A DNA stretch of 64,000 nt from CAVQBP01 sp963710745 (GCA_963710745.1 CAVQBP010000024.1:1054001-1118000); one strand, 5' to 3'; shown: positions 17,887 to 27,290, counted from the stretch's first letter. The notes: generated from the letters alone by a model not told the origin. Made by a program: numbers and translations.

Positions 17887-19008
17887 TTGAAGACTGCAAT
17901 TGTTCACGATTGGTTTGTTAGTTACGCCGGCTCAGAGAGAGTTGTGGAATCACTAACAAATGTATGGAAGGATGCGGATGTTTTTGTTCTTTTTAATTTA
18001 CTGAATGAAGCAGAACAGAAAATTGTTGTAAAAGATAAAATTCCACACACTTCTTTTCTGAACAAATTTAAATCAATTAAAAAGCACCATAGAAAATTTT
18101 TACCTCTTTTTCCATATGCAATCGAACAGTTTGATCTTTCTGAATACGATCTGGTTATATCAAGCTCACATGCGGTAGCAAAAGGAGTCTTAACGAATTC
18201 TAATCAATTGCATATTTGTTACTGCCATACACCTATCCGGTATGCATGGGATTTGATGCATCAATATTTGAAAGAAGCCAATTTAACTACCGGATTAAAA
18301 GGATTAATTGCCAGGTCAATATTGCATTACATAAGAATCTGGGATTCTGCTTCGGCAAACAGGCCTGATTTTTATGTTGCAAATTCATATTATATAGCAA
18401 AAAGAATTCAAAAAATTTATAAGAAAGAATCTTCGGTTATTTGTCCTCCGGTTGATACCCATAAATTCACATGTGAAGTTTATAAAGATAATTACTATTT
18501 AACTGCATCCCGTTTTGTTCCTTATAAAAGGATCGATTTAATAGCCGAAGCTTTCACCAAAATGCCGGAGAAAAAACTTCTGATAATTGGAGACGGGCCC
18601 GAAGAAGAAAAGATAAAATCAAAGTCGGGAAGGAATGTTGAATTGCTCGGGTATAAAACAGGAGAAGCTCTGATAAATTACATGCAGAAAGCAAAGGCAT
18701 TTGTATTCGCCGCCGAAGAAGACTTCGGTATTATGATTGTTGAAGCACTTTCATGCGGAACACCCGTAATCGCTTTTGGTAAAGGCGGGGCTACTGAAAC
18801 GGTTACTGAAAATGAAAACGGAATATTATATCCTGAACAGACTCCTGAATCTATAATTGAAGCAGTCAAAAGATTTGAATCAAATAGTGGAAAGTTTAAG
18901 CCTGATATAATTAGTAATTCTGCAAAAAGATTTGACAGGAAAATCTTTGAGAAAAAGATCAAAGATTTTGTTGATAGTAAATGTAAAGATTTTTTTCGAT
19001 CACAATAA
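17887..19008 (+). CDS. glycosyltransferase family 4
   Basis: GT-B glycosyltransferase, 373 residues, starting at TTG 17887. TAIVHDWFVSYAGSERVVE and CYCHTPIRYAWDLMHQYL are hallmarks of a GT4 subgroup often found beside exopolysaccharide priming enzymes. The donor site is visible as LIIGDGPEEEKIK, then EEDFGIMIVEALSCGTPVIA and FGKGGATETV. It lies 9 bp before the polyprenyl-phosphate sugar transferase gene, and probably adds an early sugar after priming (inference). Confidence 0.92.
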   Translation: MKTAIVHDWFVSYAGSERVVESLTNVWKDADVFVLFNLLNEAEQKIVVKDKIPHTSFLNKFKSIKKHHRKFLPLFPYAIEQFDLSEYDLVISSSHAVAKGVLTNSNQLHICYCHTPIRYAWDLMHQYLKEANLTTGLKGLIARSILHYIRIWDSASANRPDFYVANSYYIAKRIQKIYKKESSVICPPVDTHKFTCEVYKDNYYLTASRFVPYKRIDLIAEAFTKMPEKKLLIIGDGPEEEKIKSKSGRNVELLGYKTGEALINYMQKAKAFVFAAEEDFGIMIVEALSCGTPVIAFGKGGATETVTENENGILYPEQTPESIIEAVKRFESNSGKFKPDIISNSAKRFDRKIFEKKIKDFVDSKCKDFFRSQ

Positions 19009-19017
19009 GCTGGAACA

Positions 19018-20412
19018 ATGCTGACTAACCGGAAATCAATTTATTATTTAAGGCTGTTTTTAGATTTAATTATTTTAAATTCGTCATTTGTTGTCTCTGC
19101 TATTCTGGCTCAGTCATTTCAAATACTTATCCATAAGCCGCATATGTTTATCCTGCTTGCAGGCTTGAACTTTTTATGGTATTTCGTTTCAAATGTTATA
19201 AATTTTTATGACGATTATTCAACCAAATACTTTATTTACCGGTTCACTAACATTGTTAAGATTGTATTTGTTCAGGTTCTTACTACAGTTTTATTTGTTT
19301 TCTTTGTAAAAGAACTTCTGTTTACACGAAATTTTATAATATTATATGCTGTTTTCCTTATATTCTTCATCAGCTTAAGAGTTCAAATAGTTAAATATCT
19401 TCTTATTAAAATAAGAGGAAGAGAAAAGAAATTAAGAAATGTTTTGATAATAGGAGCGGGAGAAACAGGGAGAAATTTTCAAAAAATGCTGCAGGAGCAT
19501 AGCGACCTTGGATACAATACAATTGGCTTTATTGATAATAAAAAGGAAGGTGAAAATATATTAGGTAAAATTAAAGAAATAGAAAATATTATTACGGAAA
19601 GAAATGTTGAAGTGGTGGTTATAGCTTTACCTTTCAGTGAGTCCTATAACCTTGATGAAATAATTGTAATATGCAGCAGGCTTGCCGTTAGAACGCATAT
19701 AATCCCCGATTACTTTAGCGTTGCTTCTAAGAAATTCCAGGTAAATGTTATAGGTGATTTTCCAATAATTACTGTAAGAAACGAACCGCTCGCCGAAGCC
19801 CATTGGCAATTTATTAAAAGGATTATTGATATAGCATTCAGCTTATTTATTTTCATATTTGTTTTATCCTGGCTGTTTCCGCTTTTCTCGTTGTTAAATA
19901 AAATTTCGGGAAATGGGTCAACTTTATTTGTTCAGGACAGGCTCGGAGTTAAAGATCAAATATTTCAGTGCTATAAGTTTAGAACTATGTATATAAAATC
20001 GGAAAACAAAGATACATATCAGCCCACATATGAAGGCGATCCAAGAGTAACTAAGATCGGCAGGTTTTTAAGAAAATCAAATATTGATGAACTCCCGCAG
20101 TTTATAAATATTTTAAAAGGTGAAATGTCTGTTGTGGGACCAAGGCCCCACCCTCTTCCCTATAATGAGTTTTATAAACAGATTGTTGATGAAATAAAAA
20201 TCAGAAGCTGGGTGAAGCCGGGTTTAACAGGCTGGGCCCAGGTTCACGGGTATCGCGGTGATGTAGTTGATGAAGAAGAAAATAAAAAAAGGATTATGAA
20301 AAGGATTGAATATGATTTATGGTATATAGAAAACTGGTCAATATGGCTGGATATTCAAATCATTTTATTAACCGTCTGGCAAATGATAAAAGGGGAAACG
20401 AAAGCTGTTTGA
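19018..20412 (+). CDS. polyprenyl-phosphate sugar-1-phosphate transferase (WcaJ/WbaP-like)
   Basis: Initiating enzyme of surface polysaccharide synthesis, which transfers a sugar phosphate (often glucose-1-P) from UDP-sugar to undecaprenyl phosphate. It has 464 residues. Four or five N-terminal membrane helices are followed by a cytosolic Rossmann-like CoA-binding-type domain (NVLIIGAGETGRNFQ). The catalytic C-terminal domain contains LFVQDRLGVKDQIFQCYKFR, SNIDELPQFINILKGEMSVV and GPRPHPLPY. The last part, SWVKPGLTGWAQVHGYRG, is diagnostic. It primes the glycan that the neighbouring glycosyltransferases extend. Confidence 0.93.
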   Translation: MLTNRKSIYYLRLFLDLIILNSSFVVSAILAQSFQILIHKPHMFILLAGLNFLWYFVSNVINFYDDYSTKYFIYRFTNIVKIVFVQVLTTVLFVFFVKELLFTRNFIILYAVFLIFFISLRVQIVKYLLIKIRGREKKLRNVLIIGAGETGRNFQKMLQEHSDLGYNTIGFIDNKKEGENILGKIKEIENIITERNVEVVVIALPFSESYNLDEIIVICSRLAVRTHIIPDYFSVASKKFQVNVIGDFPIITVRNEPLAEAHWQFIKRIIDIAFSLFIFIFVLSWLFPLFSLLNKISGNGSTLFVQDRLGVKDQIFQCYKFRTMYIKSENKDTYQPTYEGDPRVTKIGRFLRKSNIDELPQFINILKGEMSVVGPRPHPLPYNEFYKQIVDEIKIRSWVKPGLTGWAQVHGYRGDVVDEEENKKRIMKRIEYDLWYIENWSIWLDIQIILLTVWQMIKGETKAV

Positions 20413-20561
20413 ATCCGGATCATTCGGTTGTCATTTATTGTTATTCAATAGTCAGTAAAATCATATAAAGATGTAAAATATTTTATTAAATTTGATTTTA
20501 GAAACTCGACTAAATAAATTGTAATCAAAAAAATAATTCATATTAATATATTGAGGTAAAA

Positions 20562-20912
20562 ATGGCATCAGATTTTATAGCACATGTAGAAATACCTGCA
20601 ACCAATATTGAAAAATCAGCGGATTTTTTTGGTAAATTATTCGATTGGAGTTTTAAACCATTTGGAAATGGTTATCTTCTCTTTAATACGCATAAAAGCT
20701 TCACGGTTGGCATTAAAAAAGTTGATAAAGTTTTTCAGGGCGAGGCAACTATTTTCCACGTTCGGGTTGATGACGTAAATAAATATACCCAAAAAGCAGC
20801 ACAGTTGGGCGGTGAGATTTTCAGAGGCAGAACTACTATTCCGGCTATGGGATATTACGCACTTATAAAAGATATTGACGGCAACACAATTGGATTATAT
20901 CAAACCAATTGA
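20562..20912 (+). CDS. VOC-family protein (glyoxalase/bleomycin-resistance fold)
   Basis: Single vicinal-oxygen-chelate protein, 116 residues. HVEIPATNIEKSADFFGKLF at the start and the closing LIKDIDGNTIGLYQTN are typical of small VOC proteins with paired beta-alpha-beta-beta-beta modules. Glu and His residues that could bind metal are present (HVEI; IFHVRVDD). SD GAGG lies a few bases before ATG. Enzyme activity cannot be predicted. A long-arm hairpin follows the stop, so it is probably monocistronic. Confidence 0.85.
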   Translation: MASDFIAHVEIPATNIEKSADFFGKLFDWSFKPFGNGYLLFNTHKSFTVGIKKVDKVFQGEATIFHVRVDDVNKYTQKAAQLGGEIFRGRTTIPAMGYYALIKDIDGNTIGLYQTN

Positions 20913-20931
20913 GTTTACTGGATGAATAATT

Positions 20932-20984
20932 GATTGATTGAATGGGTAACAGTGGGTTTTGTTCTTTCAACCATTCAATCAATC
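20932..20984. terminator. 14-bp perfect inverted repeat after the VOC gene
   Basis: GATTGATTGAATGG (20932-20945) pairs perfectly with CCATTCAATCAATC (20971-20984) around a 25-base loop. It lies about 20 bp after the VOC stop and about 80 bp before the symporter. It could be a terminator or a protein-binding dyad; the loop is long and no clean T-run follows. Confidence 0.5.
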
Positions 20985-21061
20985 TAACATTAAAATATTT
21001 ATCTACAAATTATGTATTCTCACTACTTATCCTATCTAAATTAAAGAGCATTTAAATATTC

Positions 21062-22402
21062 ATGCAGGAACAAATACAGGGTATTTTAAATAATATCAGT
21101 TCTTTTATCTGGGGAGTTCCTCTTCTTATTTTATTAGTAGGTACAGGAATATACCTTACAATTCTGCTCAAAGGCATACAATTCAGAAAATTATATTATT
21201 CTCTTTGGCTGGCATTAATAAAACGGAAAGATGATGGAGATAATCCCGGAGATATTTCGCATTTCCAGGCTTTGATGACTGCTTTAGCTGCTACTGTGGG
21301 TACAGGTAATATCGCAGGTGTTGCTACTGCCCTGGCAGCTGGTGGGCCAGGTGCGTTATTCTGGATGTGGATAACTGGATTATTCGGAATGGCAACTAAA
21401 TATGCCGAAGCAGTTCTGGCTGTAAAGTTCAGGGAAAAAGATGAATATGGTACTATGAGCGGCGGTCCTATGTATTATATCACCAAAGGATTAAAACAGA
21501 AATGGCTGGGAATAATATTTGCGATTTTCGCTTCTGTTGCTGCTTTTGGAATCGGAAACATGGTGCAGTCAAATTCAGTGGCAGACGCAGTTCAGCATTC
21601 TTTCAATGTACCGGTTGAAGTTACAGGAATAATACTGGCCGCTCTTACCGCATTAGTAATTCTGGGTGGAATAAAAAACATTGGAAATGTTACACAAGTC
21701 CTTGTCCCGGGTATGGTTGTATTTTATATAATAGCTGCTCTTATTGTTGTGGTTATTCATTTTGAATATATTCCCAAAGTTTTTGCCCTGGTAATTTCCG
21801 AAGCATTTACTCCAACCGCAGCAGAAGGCGGTTTTGCTGGTGCAACAGTTATGCTTACAATAAGAATGGGAGTTGCCCGCGGAGTATTTTCAAATGAATC
21901 GGGACTGGGCAGTGCTCCTATAGCCGCTGCTGCTGCACAAACCCGTTATCCTGTTACCCAGGCATTGGTTTCTATGACTCAAACATTCATTGATACTATT
22001 GTTGTATGTTCTTTTACCGGTTTTGCAATCCTGGTTAGCAATGTACTTCCTACAGGGCAAACAGGCGTGCCTTTAACTTCAATGGCATTCACTTCAGCAC
22101 TTCCCGGAGAGTGGGGCGGTATAATAGTAAGTGTGGGAATTATTTTGTTTGCATATTCCACAATTCTTGGCTGGAGTTATTATGGTGAAAAGTCTCTAGA
22201 ATTTTTACTAGGCCCGAAATCTATAAAGCCGTACAGACTGTTATTTGTAATTGCTGTTTTCCTTGGTGCGATTGCTAAGCTGGATCTGGTTTGGACATTT
22301 GCCGATATTATGAACGGTTTAATGGCTGTACCAAACCTGATTGGACTGCTGGGATTAAGCGGTATTGTTGCTGCGGAAACCAAAAATTATTTTAAGAACT
22401 AA
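21062..22402 (+). CDS. alanine/glycine:sodium symporter (AGCS family)
   Basis: Inner-membrane sodium-coupled amino acid transporter, 446 residues with about 11 hydrophobic segments. The AGCS signature lies around residues 78-110: FQALMTALAATVGTGNIAG and then PGALFWMWITGLFGMATKYA. GTMSGGPMYYI and NESGLGSAPIAAAAAQT follow, all strongly conserved in AgcS/DagA. Substrate is probably alanine or glycine. Bounded by hairpins on both sides, so likely its own transcription unit. Confidence 0.95.
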   Translation: MQEQIQGILNNISSFIWGVPLLILLVGTGIYLTILLKGIQFRKLYYSLWLALIKRKDDGDNPGDISHFQALMTALAATVGTGNIAGVATALAAGGPGALFWMWITGLFGMATKYAEAVLAVKFREKDEYGTMSGGPMYYITKGLKQKWLGIIFAIFASVAAFGIGNMVQSNSVADAVQHSFNVPVEVTGIILAALTALVILGGIKNIGNVTQVLVPGMVVFYIIAALIVVVIHFEYIPKVFALVISEAFTPTAAEGGFAGATVMLTIRMGVARGVFSNESGLGSAPIAAAAAQTRYPVTQALVSMTQTFIDTIVVCSFTGFAILVSNVLPTGQTGVPLTSMAFTSALPGEWGGIIVSVGIILFAYSTILGWSYYGEKSLEFLLGPKSIKPYRLLFVIAVFLGAIAKLDLVWTFADIMNGLMAVPNLIGLLGLSGIVAAETKNYFKN

Positions 22403-22407
22403 TATAA

Positions 22408-22433
22408 AAGCCGGAAAGATTATTTTCCGGCTT
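22408..22433. terminator. bidirectional rho-independent terminator
   Basis: AAGCCGGAAA (22408-22417) pairs perfectly with TTTCCGGCTT (22424-22433) around a 6-base loop. It lies 5 bp after the symporter stop and 20 bp from the stop of the convergent cytochrome gene. The A- and T-ended arms suit termination in both directions. Confidence 0.85.
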
Positions 22434-22452
22434 AATTACTACTCAAACCTTA

Positions 22453-23052
22453 TTACTTTTTCATCATAAGTTTAGCAAAATCACCGGGAGTTCCCGGATC
22501 GGTTACTTTATTGTTAATGGGTTTTAGAGACTGCAGGTAAGCAAAAATGTCTTTAAGATCCTGATCGTTTGTTTGTCCAATACCCTGCCATGGCATAGGC
22601 GGTAAAATTGGGCGTCCTTCTCCAAGATGTTTACCTGTACGCAAAGCTTTAATAAATCTTTCTACCGTCCAATTACCCAACCCGGTTTCTTTATCAGGTG
22701 TGAGGTTAGCTGTATACGAAATTCCCCATGGACCAATCCATGCGGTAGCATCACCTCTGCTCACTATCCATTGACCTTGTGCAACAATTTTTGTATCAAA
22801 ATTTGTTGCAGTTATTGGACCGGGTGAACCAGATAATAATCGTGTTGTATCCGGAACAGGACCCATTTCAGTCATGACCTTAGGCGAATGACAATCATTA
22901 CATCCGCCCAGTTCAACCAGGTACTTACCCCTCTCAACACTGGTTTCTTGATTCATTGTTTTCTCTTCCTGCGGTTTTGTACAGTTAAGTTGAGAAAACA
23001 CAATAGTAACAAAAAGGACACAGAAAAGAATGCCTAAAATACCTTTACGCAT
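22453..23052 (-). CDS. exported monohaem cytochrome c
   Basis: Periplasmic or membrane-anchored class I cytochrome c, 199 residues. A hydrophobic N-terminal signal (GILGILFCVLFVTIVF) is followed by a Cys at position 24 that might be a lipid anchor, though the lipobox is poor. The haem site is Cys51-Asn-Asp-Cys54-His55 (GGCNDCHSPK). Met153 in ILPPMPWQ is a likely distal ligand. The C terminus (LKDIFAYLQSLKPI) is the usual cytochrome c helix. The ATG at 23052 has AGGAGGG just upstream, so longer starts are rejected. Probably a small electron carrier or a subunit of a dehydrogenase not encoded here. Confidence 0.87.
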   Translation of the reverse strand: MRKGILGILFCVLFVTIVFSQLNCTKPQEEKTMNQETSVERGKYLVELGGCNDCHSPKVMTEMGPVPDTTRLLSGSPGPITATNFDTKIVAQGQWIVSRGDATAWIGPWGISYTANLTPDKETGLGNWTVERFIKALRTGKHLGEGRPILPPMPWQGIGQTNDQDLKDIFAYLQSLKPINNKVTDPGTPGDFAKLMMKK

Positions 23053-23419
23053 ATACCCTCCTAATTGGTAAAAAATTATTAAAAAGAGTTGTATCAGTTC
23101 GGGAAAACTGAATTTGAAATTCATTCAAGGGAAGCAAGGAGAAGTCCTTGATGAAATTTATTAATGTGAAACTAAGTAGGAGCCGGTTTAAAGTCAATAA
23201 GAATTTTTAATAATAGGAGTGCTGTCCAAATTAATTTTTGGAAAAGAAAGAAGTTAAATTTTGTAAATAATAAAAATTTTTTATTATTTAATTTTTAATC
23301 CCTTCAAAAATCTGAACATTTTTTTTCAGTAAATCATAACATTTTTTTTTATCCATACATATACGGATTAAATTTTTCCATAGACATTTATTTGGAACAG
23401 GTCGGATAATACGAGAAAT
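23053..23419. other. 367-bp intergenic region, no gene seen
   Basis: AT-rich stretch with several A/T homopolymer tracts (around 23278-23360) between two minus-strand genes. I see no coding frame with a ribosome binding site, no RNA fold and no strong hairpin. It likely carries the cytochrome promoter and the end of the TPR-gene transcript. Confidence 0.45.
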
Positions 23420-24484
23420 TCATTTTTTTGTCTTTTTATATGTTTTGGTTTTACAGAACTTCTGAATAGCCGGATAAGCCGCCAAATACCCTAATTCCCC
23501 TGCTTTTTTTAAATCCTTACATGCTTCTTTTTTCTTTTTCCATATAATATAGCACATACCTCTTTTATAATAGGCTTTACCGTTCCGGGGTTTCATTTGA
23601 ATTATCAGGGAATAATCTTTAATTGCTCCTTCATAATTCTTCATATTTATTTCAGCCTCACCCAGGCTGAAATATGCGGGCATATATGCAGAGTCAAGTT
23701 TAACTGCCGCAGAAAAATCATCTATTGCATCTTTATAATTACCCATTTTGTTTTTCGTATCACCTCTTATAAAGTATTCATCCGGTGAATAAGGATTTAA
23801 CTCTATAGCTTTATCAAAGTCTTTAACGGCATTTTCATAATCACCTAAAATTGCCTTATCATTTCCACGGTTTAAATATGCCCTGTCATCATTTTTATTT
23901 AATGCAATGGCTTTAGTAAAATCTTCAATTGCTCCTTTATGATCGTCTAATTTTCCTTTTATATTCCCCCGGTTTACATAAAGCCGGGAATTAAGAGAAT
24001 CAATACCGATTGCCTGATTATAATCCAGGAGAGCTTTTTTAATATTATTCAAATAGCTGTTTAAATAACCTCTGTTAAAAAACGCAGAAGAATTTTTTGG
24101 GTTTATTAGCAGCACTTTATCGAAATCTGAAATTGCTTTATTATTATTTCCAAGAGCCATAAATGCAATCCCCCTGTTTAAATATGCATCTTCAAAACTT
24201 GAATCGATTTTAACTGCTTTCGTATAGTTTTCTACAGCACTGCTGTACATTCCCAGTTTATTTTCAGTATTGCCAAGAAGCAAAAGAATTTTCTTGTTAT
24301 CCGGTTCAACCGTAGAAGCCTTATCAAAATCCACAAGAGCATTCCTCATATCTCCGGCTTCATAATTCTTTAAACCGCTTTGATAATAAATGTTTTCTGC
24401 TGTTGAACACCCGGTTAAATAGAAATATACAGGTATAAGTATTAGTGCAGGAAATATATAAATGTTCTTTTTTACAAAATTCAT
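23420..24484 (-). CDS. TPR-repeat lipoprotein
   Basis: 354 residues. A lipoprotein signal (FPALILIPVYFYLTGCS, Cys at ~26) is followed by about nine tandem 34-residue tetratricopeptide repeats. Each has the pattern A-x3-x-N-R-G-x8-A-x2-DF-x-KAI, for example AYLNRGIAFMALGNNNKAIS. The tail is basic (KTKTYKKTKK). TPRs form a superhelical binding surface, so this is probably a periplasmic or outer-membrane scaffold; no partner is suggested by neighbours. The repeats are regular and well preserved. Confidence 0.87.
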   Translation of the reverse strand: MNFVKKNIYIFPALILIPVYFYLTGCSTAENIYYQSGLKNYEAGDMRNALVDFDKASTVEPDNKKILLLLGNTENKLGMYSSAVENYTKAVKIDSSFEDAYLNRGIAFMALGNNNKAISDFDKVLLINPKNSSAFFNRGYLNSYLNNIKKALLDYNQAIGIDSLNSRLYVNRGNIKGKLDDHKGAIEDFTKAIALNKNDDRAYLNRGNDKAILGDYENAVKDFDKAIELNPYSPDEYFIRGDTKNKMGNYKDAIDDFSAAVKLDSAYMPAYFSLGEAEINMKNYEGAIKDYSLIIQMKPRNGKAYYKRGMCYIIWKKKKEACKDLKKAGELGYLAAYPAIQKFCKTKTYKKTKK

Positions 24485-24598
24485 ATTTGAATGGCAGCCG
24501 GGAAATTGCTATAAGATTAATTTTAATTAACTTTTATTCTATAAAATATTTTAACTTTAGGTTTAAAAAAAAGGTAAATTTTAAGAATTGAATCCGGC

Positions 24599-25036
24599 TT
24601 ATATTCTTTTCTTAATTTTTTTCAACATACCGCTTCCTAAAAAATTATTAGCATTTGCAATTATGGTTTTAACTAAAGTCAATATATCTCTATCCCCGGC
24701 CCAGTTCCTTGTAACAATTTTAGGATCTACATTATTTATTATATCATTTAATATGTAGGCGGATAAAGCAATATCATCCAGAAACCCAACCGGTCCTAAT
24801 AAAGCTTCAGGTAATAGATCAATCGGTGAAATAAAATAAGCAATTGCAGCATAAAGCTTTACTTTCTTTGATTCCGGTATTTCTTTATCGATTGATAATT
24901 TTGTTAAAAGATGAAACAAATCCGGAGCTAGTAAAATATATTCGCTCCATTGTTTATTTTTTACTGCATTTGATTCGAGCCAGTTACTTATCTTTTTTCT
25001 GATTTTTTTATAAAAATCTTTTTCTTCCGGATTCAT
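24599..25036 (-). CDS. DUF1232 (YkvA-like) protein
   Basis: 145 residues. The diagnostic DUF1232 core is KVKLYAAIAYFISPIDLLPE, then GPVGFLDDIALSAYILNDII. This is a short helical hairpin thought to associate with membranes. The flanks are charged. Function of the family is unknown, although members in other bacteria have been linked to membrane or stress responses. No obvious operon partner: the upstream neighbour reads away. Confidence 0.85.
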   Translation of the reverse strand: MNPEEKDFYKKIRKKISNWLESNAVKNKQWSEYILLAPDLFHLLTKLSIDKEIPESKKVKLYAAIAYFISPIDLLPEALLGPVGFLDDIALSAYILNDIINNVDPKIVTRNWAGDRDILTLVKTIIANANNFLGSGMLKKIKKRI

Positions 25037-25245
25037 TTTTTCCCTTAAATTATAACTGCATCTTATTATGATGTTTTTATTTATTAAAGATAAAAATAAT
25101 TTCCTAAATTTTGTTAATCGGTTCAGTTATATTGATTATAATAGTTTTCATTAGAAAGCTTGTATTAGCTATTGTGGCATAAATTGTGATAACATTCTAA
25201 GGAATTAATACTTAGTAAATCTCTTAATAAAACCGGGGAATCATA

Positions 25246-25443
25246 ATGGAAGAGATTAAATATCAAATCCGTCAAATAATTGAGCAGGAATGCAAAGAAG
25301 CATTGGAAAAAGGATTACTGGATTCAGCTTCAATTGTTAACCAGATCTGTAAATTGCTTTTTAAGAAAGAAGATGACATTGTTGTACAACCGGAACCTGT
25401 ATACGGCTGTTACGAAAATTTTGATGAATTTGAAGTAAGATAA
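25246..25443 (+). CDS. small acidic hypothetical protein
   Basis: 65 residues, acidic, with no membrane segment. The N-terminal half is helical and charged (MEEIKYQIRQIIEQECKEAL) and the C terminus ends YENFDEFEVR. GGGGAAT lies about 5-6 bases before the ATG. I recognise no family. The composition looks like a real soluble protein and it fills an otherwise empty gap, but nothing here shows a function. Confidence 0.55.
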   Translation: MEEIKYQIRQIIEQECKEALEKGLLDSASIVNQICKLLFKKEDDIVVQPEPVYGCYENFDEFEVR

Positions 25444-25580
25444 GAAACAAGTCGGGTTAAATATCACATATACTATTCTTAAAGAATTCTGCCTTTTCGT
25501 ATTCATTGTTACGAAGATAGTTTTAATATATCTTTACCCTTGCATTTTGTTTAAATTATTAAAGGTCCAGAATAATTTAT

Positions 25581-26252
25581 ATGAAAGCTGCTGACTTTTT
25601 CTTTAAATCCGGCCCTACAAAATGGGCAATATTATATGTGGCAATAATATCTGCAATTTCATTCTTTTTTGCTTCTTTCAGACCACCGAGCATTACGGAT
25701 AATCTCAATACTTCTGCTGATTCTTCTAAAACCAAAGCGGAAAATGTTAAAGAATCTTCTTTACAAACAGTAAAAATTAAGAAGAAGACTTCGGGTGATA
25801 AAATCAAAATAAAAGAAGAGGCAGCTCCCGTTGATCTGATTAAAAAATATATGGATAAGTATAAAGCTGCCAATTTTAATGATTATCATTATCCATATAC
25901 AATTGATTACCAGGAAAATCTGAAAAACAAGAACGTTATTTTTTACATTTTAGTAGATGATATCTTTGAGGAAAACGGACGGCTCTATATGAAAGCTTCC
26001 AAATCATATCTGGGATTAAATGTTTATTTGAAAATGCAGTGTAATAATAAACTGGCGAAAAAATTAAAAAATACTCAATACTATACTTATATAGTTGCTA
26101 AAATAGCCCGGATAAATAGCATATATTTTAATACTAAAGGAGTTTTATCTCAAAAAGGATACAATGATGATACTGATGTGAACATTAATCTTGCATCTAA
26201 CAATATAAATTTGATGATTACGGGAAGATGCCTGGATATGTTTGAAAAATAA
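25581..26252 (+). CDS. membrane-anchored hypothetical protein with OB-like C-terminal half
   Basis: 223 residues. One N-terminal membrane helix (WAILYVAIISAISFFFASF, ~14-32) is followed by a Lys/Ser-rich linker to about residue 95. The C-terminal half is beta-rich and begins VIFYILVDDIFEENGRLYMK. It continues with YYTYIVAKIARI and later INLMITGRCLDMF, reminiscent of a small OB-fold such as the tRNA_anti-like group. That is an impression, not a match. Likely exposed outside the inner membrane. No operon partner is clear. Confidence 0.6.
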   Translation: MKAADFFFKSGPTKWAILYVAIISAISFFFASFRPPSITDNLNTSADSSKTKAENVKESSLQTVKIKKKTSGDKIKIKEEAAPVDLIKKYMDKYKAANFNDYHYPYTIDYQENLKNKNVIFYILVDDIFEENGRLYMKASKSYLGLNVYLKMQCNNKLAKKLKNTQYYTYIVAKIARINSIYFNTKGVLSQKGYNDDTDVNINLASNNINLMITGRCLDMFEK

Positions 26253-26445
26253 TTTCCTCAATCAATACAATCTTAAAATACAAACGGGAACAAATCACTA
26301 CCCGGATTTCGTCTAAGTATTAAACGAAACAATTTGTTTACAAAATGAGTAAAAACCACTAATAAAGGAATTAATCCATTTATTTAATTTGTTTTATTCC
26401 TGATAGAAAATTTTGTTAAAATTACATGAAAAGAAATAATACACT

Positions 26446-26871
26446 ATGAACATAAAGTTTTTACAATTTATTCCAGATAAAAAATTTTTCAATTCAAAAG
26501 TTATAATTGCTTCCCTGTTTTTAATTTTATCTGCTTCATCTTCATTAATACTCGGGAATGAAATTCAGAAAAATAATAAAGATAAGAAAGAACAGGCAGT
26601 AATCTTATCTTCATTCAGGTTAGAACAAAATTATCCTAATCCGTTTAACCCGGCAACTCAAATAACATATTATATCCCTGTTGAGAGTCATGTTAAGTTA
26701 ACGATATTTAATGTCCTTGGAAATGAAGTTGCAGCTCTGGTTGATGAAGAAAAGCCTGCAGGAGAATATTCAGTAAAATTCAATGCATCGGGCTTATCAA
26801 GCGGGGCTTATATATACCGGCTTCAAACAGACTATTCTACAATCACAAAAAAGATGACATATCTCAAGTAG
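26446..26871 (+). CDS. minimal type IX secretion tail protein
   Basis: 141 residues. An export signal (about residues 19-39) and a short charged linker are followed directly by a complete T9SS C-terminal sorting domain: LEQNYPNPFNPATQITYYIP, then VKLTIFNVLGNEVAALVDEE and GAYIYRLQTD, ending KKMTYLK. In typical cargo this ~80-residue tail is cleaved or used to attach a large upstream domain, and here there is essentially no cargo. It may be the remnant of a larger gene, a small surface protein or a decoy. No frame upstream extends it. Confidence 0.8.
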   Translation: MNIKFLQFIPDKKFFNSKVIIASLFLILSASSSLILGNEIQKNNKDKKEQAVILSSFRLEQNYPNPFNPATQITYYIPVESHVKLTIFNVLGNEVAALVDEEKPAGEYSVKFNASGLSSGAYIYRLQTDYSTITKKMTYLK

Positions 26872-27140
26872 GCTTCTTACTCTATAATCCGGAAGATCTT
26901 AAAGGATTTTGTTAAGCCTTCCTGCAAGACTAATTCAATAACGTCCGCAAAATAAAATATTTAACAGATCCCTCTTAAATTCTCAAAAAAACACATTTGG
27001 GTGGTATTATTTTTGAAATTTTAGAAAGCGTCTGTTCCAGCAAATTAATCTTTTTTGACAAGAGACATCTAAAAAACGGAAAATTAAAACAGAATAATCA
27101 TTATTAAGCGGTAAGTAACTATTAAGGGAAAAAGGAATAA

Positions 27141-27245
27141 ATGGAATATTTGGTAATATTTGCCTGTATAATTTTCCTTATTGTACTTTTGAAATCTATT
27201 GTGGATGACAAAAAAAGCGACATCTATAAAAGAAATAGTTTATAG
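27141..27245 (+). CDS. 34-residue single-pass membrane protein
   Basis: Short frame MEYLVIFACIIFLIVLLKSI followed by a charged tail (VDDKKSDIYKRNSL). One transmembrane helix takes up most of it, with a positive cytoplasmic end. AAAAAGGA lies about 4-5 bases before ATG. It starts 46 bp before the M23 peptidase gene and may be in the same transcript. I know of no family. Support is the ribosome binding site, the clean membrane-helix composition and position. Confidence 0.45.
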   Translation: MEYLVIFACIIFLIVLLKSIVDDKKSDIYKRNSL

Positions 27246-27290
27246 TACTTAAATGGATTAAAAAAATCCAAAGTAAACAAGAGGATGCTT

